A DNA stretch of 64,000 nucleotides from NCBI GenBank assembly GCA_963842155.1, contig CAWJFP010000040.1:124001-188000 (forward strand), read 5' to 3'. Position numbers and translations under genes: made by a program. Under the pieces are notes generated by a model. It saw only the letters and a list, made by a program, of their open reading frames with translations, had not been told where the DNA came from and made no database searches. Shown one piece after another: positions 55,422-64,000 of this stretch; the stretch's first letter is position 1; each line of letters opens with the position of its first letter. Source of the stretch: CAWJFP01 sp963842155. Lineage in GTDB: Bacteria > Pseudomonadota > Alphaproteobacteria > JACZXZ01.

Positions 55422-56765
55422 TCAAGAGGGACGCAAGCCGCGCTGATGCTCCAAGCGCGCGAGATCGGCCGGATCCATGCGCACGCGGAGATGGGCGTGG
55501 TGATCGTCGTCATGGCGGCTCAACACCTCGCCGCGGCGATAGAGCCAGGCGATCGTCGCACCGTCGGCCAGCTCGATATCGAGATCGACGACATCGCGTC
55601 CGAGCGCAAGCCGCTCGTCGAGCGCCTCGAGCAGCGCGTCGCAGCCCTCCCCGCTGACCGCGGAGGCGGGAACCAGGATGCAGTTGCTGCGCTTCAGCAG
55701 CTCGCGCAACGCAGCACGGCTTTCGGCGTCCAGCAGATCGATCTTGTTGAGCAATTCGATGAGCCCGTCCTCCACCGCGTCGGCGAGGCCAAGCTCGCGC
55801 AGCACCTTGTGCACGTCCTCGCGCTGCGCCTCGGTCTCCGGATGGGCGATGTCGCGGACATGGACGATGGCGTCGGCCTCGCGCACCTCCTCGAGGGTCG
55901 CGCGGAAGGCCGCCACCAGCTGCGTCGGCAAGTCGGAGATGAAACCGACGGTATCGGAGAGGATGATCTCGCGTCCCGAGGGCAGCGAAAGCGAACGCAT
56001 GGTGGGATCGAGCGTGGCGAACAGCATGTTCTCGGCGAATTGGCGGGAGCTGGTCAGGCGGTTGAACAAAGTGGACTTGCCCGCGTTGGTGTAGCCGACC
56101 AGCGCCACGACCGGATAGGGCACGCGGCGGCGCGCGTTGCGATGGAGCGCGCGGGTGCGCGTGACGCCGGCGAGCTCACGCTTGAGCCTCATGATGCGGT
56201 CGTCGATCAGCCGGCGGTCGATCTCGATCTGGCTCTCGCCCGGGCCGCCGAGGAAGCCGAAGCCGCCCCGCTGGCGCTCGAGATGCGTCCAGCTCCGCAC
56301 CAGCCGGCTGCGCTGATAGGTGAGATGGGCGAGCTCGACCTGCAGCCGCCCCTCGCGGGTTCGGGCGCGGGCGCCGAAGATTTCCAGAATGAGGGCGGTG
56401 CGATCGATGACCTTGCATTTCCAGGCGCGCTCGAGATTGCGCTGCTGCACCGGGCTCAAGGCGCCGTCGACGACTACGACGCCGATCTCGAGCGCCGCCA
56501 CCAGCTCGCCGAGCCGCTCGACCGTTCCGGAGCCGAACAAGCCCGCCGAGCGCTGCTCGGCGAGGCGCACCACTTCGGCATGGACGACCTCGAGGGCGAT
56601 CGCCTCGGCCAGCCCGACGGCCTCGGCGAGCCGCGCCTCGGGCGCGCGGCCATTGCCGCGCGCGTCTTTCAACGCCGGATGGAGCACGAGCGCGCGTTGG
56701 CTGTCGCTCGCCTTTCGCCGCCTCGACGGCGGATGCGCGCTGCTGCGACGAACGGAAGCGGTCAA
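55422..56765 (-). CDS. hflX: Ribosome-associated GTPase HflX
   Basis: A 447-residue GTPase with TTG start one base after the hfq stop. The N-terminal HflX domain holds AGLFGSGTVERLGEL and the glycine-rich QRGGFGFLGGPGESQIEIDRRLI. G1 is GYTNAGKSTLFNRL, G3 DTVGFISDLP, G4 LNKIDLLD. HflX splits stalled ribosomes under stress. Gene order hfq-hflX is conserved across Proteobacteria. Confidence 0.96.
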   Translation of the reverse strand: MTASVRRSSAHPPSRRRKASDSQRALVLHPALKDARGNGRAPEARLAEAVGLAEAIALEVVHAEVVRLAEQRSAGLFGSGTVERLGELVAALEIGVVVVDGALSPVQQRNLERAWKCKVIDRTALILEIFGARARTREGRLQVELAHLTYQRSRLVRSWTHLERQRGGFGFLGGPGESQIEIDRRLIDDRIMRLKRELAGVTRTRALHRNARRRVPYPVVALVGYTNAGKSTLFNRLTSSRQFAENMLFATLDPTMRSLSLPSGREIILSDTVGFISDLPTQLVAAFRATLEEVREADAIVHVRDIAHPETEAQREDVHKVLRELGLADAVEDGLIELLNKIDLLDAESRAALRELLKRSNCILVPASAVSGEGCDALLEALDERLALGRDVVDLDIELADGATIAWLYRRGEVLSRHDDDHHAHLRVRMDPADLARLEHQRGLRPS

Positions 56766-56766
56766 T

Positions 56767-57018
56767 TCATGCCTCGACCGCCTCCTTGTCCTGCTCGAAC
56801 AACGCGATGGGACCGGTGGGCATCACAGTCGAGATCGCGTGCTTATAGACGAGCTGGGAGTGATGGTCGCGTCTCAGCAATACAGAGAAGTTATCGAACC
56901 AAGTAACAATTCCCTGCAACTTCACGCCATTGACAAGGAATATTGTAACCGGTGTCTTGTTCTTGCGGATATGATTTAGGAACACATCCTGCAAGTTTTG
57001 CGATTTTTCGGAGGACAT
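56767..57018 (-). CDS. hfq: RNA chaperone Hfq
   Basis: An 83-residue Sm-like protein. Sm1 motif NLQDVFLNHIRKNKTPVTIFLVNG with Q8-like residues, and Sm2 HAISTVMP with the conserved YKH. It binds small RNAs and mRNAs. GAGGGGAACG precedes the ATG. It is placed between the HAD gene (65 bases upstream) and hflX. Confidence 0.98.
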   Translation of the reverse strand: MSSEKSQNLQDVFLNHIRKNKTPVTIFLVNGVKLQGIVTWFDNFSVLLRRDHHSQLVYKHAISTVMPTGPIALFEQDKEAVEA

Positions 57019-57083
57019 GGATCGTTCCCCTCTTTTTGTTTGCGCTATTTCACCGATGCCCAGGCGGCGCCCGGCACTTTAAC

Positions 57084-57789
57084 CTATATGGTCCCTGATA
57101 GCCCCCGGACAAGGGCGGCGAGCGCGGCGCAATCGGCAACTTCGCATTCCGGCGCGCAAGCGCTGAAATCGTCGCTGGCGCGGCCGTGACCCATCATGAG
57201 GATGGGCACGCAGCCGGCCGCGAGCGCGCAACGCATGTCGAGGGCCGTATCTCCCACGAGCCAAACCTCCCGGCCCGCGCCGATGCCGCTGCCCTCGAGC
57301 GCCAGCGTGACCGCGGCGGGATCCGGCTTGTCGCGCTCGGCATCGCCCGCTCCGATCAGGCGGTGGAAATGCCGCGTCCAGCCGAGATGCGCGACCTCCT
57401 TGCGGAGCAGCGCACCTTGCTTGTTGCTGACGACACCGAGATAGAAACCGTCGGCCGCGAGCGCGGCCAGCGTCTCCTCCGCACCGGGCAGCGCGGTCAG
57501 ATGCTCGAGATGCTTCTCTTGGAACGCCTCGTAGAAGACTTGCCGCGCCTCCTGCCAACGCTCGCCGAACATGAGGGGAAAGGCGTCGCGCAGCGAATTC
57601 CCGCACCCGCCGCCGCGTCTCCTCCTCCGTCCAAGCCGGCTTGCCCATGGCGCGCATCGTCGCATTGACCGCATGCTCGATGCTGCGCCAATTGTCGACG
57701 AGCGTGCTGTCCCAATCGAAGAGCAAGGCGCGCGGACGCCGGAGCCGCACCGCAGGGACGACCGCCTCGGCGGGCCGCTTCGGCGTCAT
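57084..57789 (-). CDS. HAD-family phosphatase (phosphoglycolate phosphatase-like, one frameshift)
   Basis: A 234-residue enzyme after correction of a +1 shift near 57597 (natural reading VRESLRDAFPLMFG). Motif I is LLFDWDSTLVDN, motif II VVSNKQGA, motif III KPDPAAV and motif IV WLVGDTALDM. Such enzymes dephosphorylate phosphoglycolate or small phospho-sugars. The start overlaps the aminotransferase stop by four bases, so both belong to the ntr-hfq gene row. Confidence 0.87.
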
Positions 57790-58649
57790 GGACTTGCGCC
57801 TTCGCCGTCGGCATAGTCGAGATAGATCTGGCGCAGCGCGCGCGCCATCTTGCCGGGCTTGCCGTCGGCGATCTTCTTGCCGTCGATCCGCGTCACGGCG
57901 AGAACCAGGGAAGTCGTGCTGGTGAGAAAGGCCTCGCGCGCCGCCTTGGCCTCGGCCACGGTGAAGGAGCGCTCCTTGAAGACGAGCCCCTTCCGGCGCG
58001 CGAGCTCGATGAGCGAGAGCCGAGTCACGCCGGAGAGGATGGCCGCGCCCAATCTTCGGGTCAGGAGATGACCCTCGCGCGAGACGATCCAGGCATTCGA
58101 CGATGTGCCCTCGGTCACATGGCCCTCGCGATCGACGAGCCAAGCCTCGTATGCGCCCGCCTCTCGCGCCTCCTGCTTGCCCAGCACGTTGGGCAGCAAC
58201 GAGACGGATTTGATGTCGCAGCGGCTCCAGCGGGTGTCGGGAATGGTGATGACGGCGACGCCTCGCTCGACGAGGACGGGCGATTGCGGCTTGACGCGGC
58301 GCGCCGTCAGCACGATCGAGGTCTCGCCCCGCGCCGGGAAGCCGTGGTCGCGCGGCGCCACGCCGCGCGTCATCTGGAGATAGAGGCTGCCGTCGCGGAT
58401 ATGATTGCGGCGGACGACCTCGCGCATGACGAGCCGCAAGGCTGCGTCCGACATGGCCGGCGCGATCCTCAGCTCGCGGAGCGAGCGGTCGAGGCGCGTG
58501 AAATGCGGCTTCTCGTCGATCAGCCTGCCGTTGCGGACCGCGATGACCTCGTAGACGCCGTCCGCGAACTGGTAGCCGCGGTCCTCGACATGGACCGCGG
58601 CCTCGCCATGCGGAACGTAGCGTCCGTTGACATAAGCGTAGCGGGTCAC
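57786..58649 (-). CDS. dat: D-amino-acid aminotransferase (class IV PLP)
   Basis: A 287-residue PLP enzyme starting with GTG. The family opening MTRYAYVNGRYVPHGEAAVHVEDRGYQFADGVYE is complete, the catalytic Lys is in RCDIKSVSLLPNVL, and the cofactor phosphate loop is EGTSSNAWIV. It transfers amino groups between D-amino acids and 2-oxoacids, for example making D-Ala or D-Glu. It lies four bases after ntrX and overlaps the HAD gene. Confidence 0.92.
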   Translation of the reverse strand: MTRYAYVNGRYVPHGEAAVHVEDRGYQFADGVYEVIAVRNGRLIDEKPHFTRLDRSLRELRIAPAMSDAALRLVMREVVRRNHIRDGSLYLQMTRGVAPRDHGFPARGETSIVLTARRVKPQSPVLVERGVAVITIPDTRWSRCDIKSVSLLPNVLGKQEAREAGAYEAWLVDREGHVTEGTSSNAWIVSREGHLLTRRLGAAILSGVTRLSLIELARRKGLVFKERSFTVAEAKAAREAFLTSTTSLVLAVTRIDGKKIADGKPGKMARALRQIYLDYADGEGASP

Positions 58650-58653
58650 GGCA

Positions 58654-60057
58654 TTAGGCGTCGAACGCCTGGCCCTTGTCGCTGGCGTGGACGCCCAGGG
58701 ATTTCAGCTTGCGATGCAGGGCGGAGCGCTCCATGCCGATGAAGCTGGCGGTACGCGAGATGTTGCCGCCGAAGCGGGTCACCTGGGCGAACAGATATTG
58801 CCGCTCGAAAAGCTCGCGCGCGTCGCGCAAAGGCAAGCCCATGATCTCCCCCGCGCTGTCCCAACGCAGCACGGGCGGCGCAATGGCGCCGATCTCGGGC
58901 GGCAGCATGCCGGCGCGGATCGGCGTGCGCGGGTCGCCGGGCGCCATGATGAGGAGCCATTCGACGACGTTGCGCAGCTGCCGCACGTTGCCCGGCCAGT
59001 CATAGGCCTGCAGCGCCGCCATGGCGTCGTCGCCGATCGGGCGCTCGAACAGGCCCGAGGCATTCGCGCAACGCTGCATAAAGGAGCGCGCGAGCGCCGG
59101 AATGTCCTCGCGCCGCTCGCGCAAGGGCGCCACGCGCACCGGCACGACATTGAGACGATAATAGAGATCCTCGCGGAAGCGGCCCGCCGCGCTCTCGGCC
59201 TGCAGATCGCGCCCCGTGGAGGCAAGCACGCGGACGTCGACCTTGACTCGCGTATTGCCGCCGACGCGCTCGAAGGTCTGCTCCTGCAAGGCGCGCACGA
59301 TCTTGCCTTGCGTCTCCATCGGCATATCCGCCACCTCGTCGAGCAGCAGCGTGCCGTTATGCGACAGCTCGAGCGTGCCGACCTTGGCGACGCCGCCGCG
59401 CGGACCGTTGGCCTCCTGGCCAAACAGCTCGACCTCGAGGTTCTCGGGCCGCATGGTCGCGCAATTGAGCACGACGAAGGGGCCCGAGGCGCGCCGCGAG
59501 CGCGTATGGATGAGGCGCGCGAGCACCTCCTTGCCCGAGCCGGCCGGCCCGGTGATGAGCACGCGGCTCCCGGTCGGCGCCACCTTCTCGACGGCCTGGC
59601 GAAGCTGGTTGGTCGCCGATGAAATGCCGATGAGCTCGAGCTCGCCGCCCGCGCGGATGCGCAACTCCTCGTTCTCGCGCCTGAGCCGCGCGGCCTCGAT
59701 CGCGCGCTCGATCATGAGGAGGAGGCGGTCGGTCTTGAAGGGCTTCTCGATGAAGTCGTAGGCGCCGCGCTTGATGGCGCTGACTGCCGTCTCGATCGTC
59801 CCGTGGCCGCTGATCATGACGACCGGCACGTTCGGATTGTGCTCGCGGATCACGTCGAGCAGCGCAAGGCCGTCGAGCTCGCTGCCCTGCAGCCAGATAT
59901 CGAGGATGACGAGGCTCGGCCGGCGTGTCTTGACCGCCGCCAGCGCCTCGGTGCTGTTTTCCGCCTCGCGCGTGTCGTAGCCTTCGTCCTTGAGGATATG
60001 GGCGATGAGAAGCCGGATGTCGGCCTCGTCGTCCACGATGAGAATGTCATGAGCCAT
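58654..60057 (-). CDS. ntrX: Response regulator NtrX
   Basis: A 467-residue regulator with an N-terminal receiver (DILIVDDEADIR and phospho-acceptor LVILDIWLQGSELDG), an AAA+ domain (GPAGSGKEVLARLIHTRS) and a C-terminal Fis-type helix-turn-helix (NISRTASFIGMERSALHRKLKSLG). The sigma-54-contacting GAFTGA loop found in NtrC is missing (QEANGPRGGVAKVG), so it probably acts without sigma-54, as in other NtrX proteins. With NtrY it controls respiration and nitrogen use. It overlaps ntrY by 11 bases. Confidence 0.96.
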   Translation of the reverse strand: MAHDILIVDDEADIRLLIAHILKDEGYDTREAENSTEALAAVKTRRPSLVILDIWLQGSELDGLALLDVIREHNPNVPVVMISGHGTIETAVSAIKRGAYDFIEKPFKTDRLLLMIERAIEAARLRRENEELRIRAGGELELIGISSATNQLRQAVEKVAPTGSRVLITGPAGSGKEVLARLIHTRSRRASGPFVVLNCATMRPENLEVELFGQEANGPRGGVAKVGTLELSHNGTLLLDEVADMPMETQGKIVRALQEQTFERVGGNTRVKVDVRVLASTGRDLQAESAAGRFREDLYYRLNVVPVRVAPLRERREDIPALARSFMQRCANASGLFERPIGDDAMAALQAYDWPGNVRQLRNVVEWLLIMAPGDPRTPIRAGMLPPEIGAIAPPVLRWDSAGEIMGLPLRDARELFERQYLFAQVTRFGGNISRTASFIGMERSALHRKLKSLGVHASDKGQAFDA

Positions 60058-62359
60058 GGGCTACCGTCTCCGACGCGATTGACGACATGCTTCCCGAAGT
60101 TGCGTCCTCGTCCGCGACCGCCAACTCGGGCAAGGTGAAGACGAGCCTGACCCGCGCGCCACAGCCTTCGCGATCCTCCAGGATCAGGTCGCTGTGATGA
60201 TCCTCCATGATTTTCTTGACGATGGCGAGGCCGAGCCCGGTGCCCTTCTCGCGCGTCGTGACGTAAGGCTCAGTGAGGCGATCGCGATTCTCCAGCGGCA
60301 ATCCCCTGCCATTGTCCTCGACCTCTATGGCGATCTGTCCCGAGCCCTGCACGATTCGCAGCACTATTTCGCCGCTCCGCGGCTTGACGCCTGCCTTGGC
60401 CTCAAGACCGTAAATGGAATCGGCGGCGTTCTGCAAGAGATTGATGAGCGCCTGGCTGATCTGCCGGGCGTCGCAACGAAAACGCACCGGTCCCGGCGGC
60501 AGCTCGAGCGAATAGTGGATATCGGGATTTCCGTCGCGCTGAAGGAAAAGCGCGCGCCGGCAGAGCTCCACGAGGTTTTCCTCCTTGAGCACGGGTGCCG
60601 GCATCCGCGCGAAGGCCGAGAACTCGTCGACCATGCGGCCGATATCGTCCACCTGGCGCACGATGGTATCGGTGCAGGTGAGAAAGGTTTCGGGGTCGCT
60701 CGAAATCTCCTTGAGATATTTGCGCTTGAGCCGCTCCGCCGAGAGTTGGATGGGCGTCAGCGGATTCTTGATCTCGTGCGCGATGCGCCGCGCCACGTCG
60801 CCCCAGGCCGCGCTCCGCTGCGCAGCGAGCAGATCGGAAATATCGTCGAACGTGACGACGAAGCCCTTGACTTCGCGGTTGGCGCGGTCGGCCGCGATGC
60901 GCACGAGGAGCGTGCGGGTACGGCCCCGGCGCTGGATCTTGACCTCGGCTTCGACGAGCCGCGCCGGCCGCCGCCGCGCGTCGCGCAAAAGCCCGGCCAT
61001 CTCCGGCACCGCCTCCTCGAGGGGCTGTCCGATCATGCTTTCCGCGGTGGCGGCGAGAAGCTGGCAGGCCGAGCGGTTGGGCAGATTGACCCGGCCACGC
61101 TCGTCGAGACCGATGACGCCCGCCGACACACCCGCCAAAACGGCCTCCGTGAAGCGGCGTCGCGCATCGACCTGGCGGTTCGCCTCGATCAGCTCGCGAC
61201 GCTGCTCCTCGAGCTGTCCGGTCATGCGGTTGAAGGCGCGGCTCAACGAGCCGATCTCGTCGGCCTTCGCCTCTTCCTCCGGCACGCGCGCCGTGAGATC
61301 GCCCGCGCGCACCCGCTCGGCCGCGCCGATCAGCGTCGAGATCGGCCGCACGAGCTGCGTCGCGAAATAGAGCCCGACCCACACGGCGGCGAGCAGCAGC
61401 AGCAGCGCCACCACGACGAATATAAGGACGAAGGTGATCTCGATGTCGGAGCGCGCCACCTCGAGCTGCCGATATTCGGCGAGGGCGGCCTGGGCGCGCT
61501 CGACATGCTGCAAGACGCCCGGCTCGACGAAACGTCCTACGAAAAGATAGGTGTCCGGCAGCATATCGCCGATCGTGTCCAATCGCACGATGGCGCGCAC
61601 GCGGTCGTCGGATTCGCTGCGCAGCAGCGCGACGCCGCCCTTGCGCGCCTTCTCGACCGCCTGGGCCGGAATGGCCGAGCGTTGCATCGCGAAGCTGAGG
61701 CCCGTGCTGGCCAACACGCGGAAGCTGCTGTCGAAGACGACGGCCTCGGGCAGGGAGATCTGCATGGCCTCCTCGTTGAGGAGGCGCTCGAACTGCGCGA
61801 TCTTCGCGGGGTCGCCGCCGACCAGCAGCGGCAGCCAGGGTTGCATGCGCTGGCTGAGCGTCAGCGCGTCCGCCTCGATCGTGCGCACATGCTCGTCGAG
61901 ATAGGAGGTGGCCACCGCGACCAATTCCTTGATCGCCGTACTCACCTTGTCGCTGAACCAGGATTGCATGCCGAAATTGAGGAAGAAGGCCGAGAATACG
62001 GCGACGATGATGGTCGGCGTCACCGCCACCAGGCTGAAAAGCCCGACCAGCCTGATATGGAGGCGCGAGCCGGCCGAGCCGCGCCGCCGCTCGATCCAGA
62101 CTTGCGTGATCCGCCAGGCCACCACCGCCGCCAGCAGCAGCAGGAGCACCAGGTCGATATAGAGCAGGACGACGACCACGCCGGGGCCCGTCTCGATCGG
62201 CAGCGATTTGGTGAGCGCGGCATAGGTTGCGCTGCCGGCGAGCGCGGCGGCGGCGGCGAGCGAGATGGCGAGCACCCGGCCCAAGCGGCTCCGCGTGGCC
62301 CAGTCCCCCCATCGTCGCACGATACTGCTCGTCTTATGGTCGGTTATTTCGACCGTCAT
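60047..62359 (-). CDS. ntrY: Sensor histidine kinase NtrY
   Basis: A 770-residue kinase. Several N-terminal membrane helices, a large periplasmic region, a HAMP domain (TQLVRPISTLIGAAERVRAG), a PAS domain (FTEAVLAGVSAGVIGLDERG), the phospho-acceptor His in ARRIAHEIKNPLTPIQLSAERLKRKY and an ATPase with GRGLPLENRDR and TGLGLAIVKKIMEDHHSDL. It senses an envelope or cytoplasmic signal and phosphorylates NtrX. It follows ntrC by 81 bases. Confidence 0.96.
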   Translation of the reverse strand: MTVEITDHKTSSIVRRWGDWATRSRLGRVLAISLAAAAALAGSATYAALTKSLPIETGPGVVVVLLYIDLVLLLLLAAVVAWRITQVWIERRRGSAGSRLHIRLVGLFSLVAVTPTIIVAVFSAFFLNFGMQSWFSDKVSTAIKELVAVATSYLDEHVRTIEADALTLSQRMQPWLPLLVGGDPAKIAQFERLLNEEAMQISLPEAVVFDSSFRVLASTGLSFAMQRSAIPAQAVEKARKGGVALLRSESDDRVRAIVRLDTIGDMLPDTYLFVGRFVEPGVLQHVERAQAALAEYRQLEVARSDIEITFVLIFVVVALLLLLAAVWVGLYFATQLVRPISTLIGAAERVRAGDLTARVPEEEAKADEIGSLSRAFNRMTGQLEEQRRELIEANRQVDARRRFTEAVLAGVSAGVIGLDERGRVNLPNRSACQLLAATAESMIGQPLEEAVPEMAGLLRDARRRPARLVEAEVKIQRRGRTRTLLVRIAADRANREVKGFVVTFDDISDLLAAQRSAAWGDVARRIAHEIKNPLTPIQLSAERLKRKYLKEISSDPETFLTCTDTIVRQVDDIGRMVDEFSAFARMPAPVLKEENLVELCRRALFLQRDGNPDIHYSLELPPGPVRFRCDARQISQALINLLQNAADSIYGLEAKAGVKPRSGEIVLRIVQGSGQIAIEVEDNGRGLPLENRDRLTEPYVTTREKGTGLGLAIVKKIMEDHHSDLILEDREGCGARVRLVFTLPELAVADEDATSGSMSSIASETVAHGS

Positions 62360-62440
62360 CCTGCGTCTTTATCCACGGCAGCCTCCCGCGCCGTGACGCC
62401 CGCCCGAGCCCGGCCGGCGTCGCGCGCCTCTTCCGCGGAC

Positions 62441-63880
<1,440 letters not shown>

Positions 63881-63884
63881 GCGC

Positions 63885-64000
63885 TCACTCCCCGGACCTG
63901 GCCGCGCTCTCCTGCTCGCGGCGGATCGGCAGCATCACCTTGAAAATCGTGCGGCGCGGCTCGCTGTCGAACTCGATGATCCCGCCATGATCGCCGACGA
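63885..64000 (-). CDS. ntrB: Nitrogen regulation sensor kinase NtrB, C-terminal end
   Basis: Only the last 38 codons lie in the window, cut by the right edge. They read GDHGGIIEFDSEPRRTIFKV followed by MLPIRRE, the end of the ATPase domain of NtrB. NtrB controls the phosphorylation of NtrC. The stop is four bases before the ntrC start. Confidence 0.9.
   Translation of the reverse strand, partial: VGDHGGIIEFDSEPRRTIFKVMLPIRREQESAARSGE

Noticed and set aside
1870..57600. Programmed +1 frameshifting as an explanation for the broken genes
   Set aside because: No shared slippery codon or stop follows the sites, and the genes are functionally unrelated; sequencing error is simpler.

Overview
This is a GC-rich window from an alphaproteobacterium, probably of the Rhodospirillales/Hyphomicrobiales grade. 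The best evidence is the right-hand block ntrB-ntrC-ntrY-ntrX-(D-amino-acid aminotransferase)-(HAD phosphatase)-hfq-hflX, together with sdhE-mfd, a PleD-like regulator, a CyaC-like heme-anchored cyclase and cox-type molybdenum hydroxylase genes. Coding density is high, genes are often joined by ATGA/GTGA overlaps, and I see no rRNA, tRNA, IS element, prophage or CRISPR array.

Layout. 1-2.9 kb: minus-strand operon of a PQQ alcohol dehydrogenase, a small cytochrome c and a periplasmic binding protein, the same order as xoxF-xoxG-xoxJ. 3.1-5.9 kb: two-subunit isoquinoline-oxidoreductase-type molybdenum enzyme with a strong terminator. 6.3-16.6 kb: secreted phosphoesterase, nuclease-fold protein, PleD-like regulator, DsbA-family protein, mfd-sdhE, a secreted hydrolase, a 2OG-oxygenase-like protein and a Tat-exported small protein. 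16.8-26.6 kb: a zinc-homeostasis island with DUF1007-NicO, znuABC, an unknown secreted protein, and TonB receptor-exbB-exbD-tonB. Two Zur-like palindromes lie at the two promoters expected to drive it. 26.7-32.4 kb: patatin-like protein, then a TetR-carotenoid oxygenase-nitronate monooxygenase unit with a palindromic operator. 32.4-35.9 kb: a RiPP cluster. 36.2-45.6 kb: a cox-like molybdenum hydroxylase operon (SRPBCC, S, L, M, AAA ATPase, VWA, two XdhC halves, cytidylyltransferase). 45.6-55.4 kb: hydrolase, redox-sensing adenylate cyclase, TPR protein, Wzc-like kinase, transporter, Kdo hydroxylase, aldo/keto reductase. 55.4-64 kb: hflX, hfq, HAD, aminotransferase and the Ntr two-component systems.

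The most exciting item is the RiPP cluster. A 108-residue secreted precursor carries seven W-x-N triplets, five of them tandem, followed on the same strand by a B12-type radical SAM protein and a GrrM/OscB-like radical SAM/SPASM maturase. This predicts an exported peptide stapled by several three-residue cyclophanes (a triceptide), possibly with a second radical SAM modification.

A caution for the reader: eleven genes are interrupted by thirteen single-base frame changes, and every one has the same sign (one extra base). This looks like insertion-type sequencing error, not gene decay. I annotate those genes as single CDS across the shift and give the approximate position of each.
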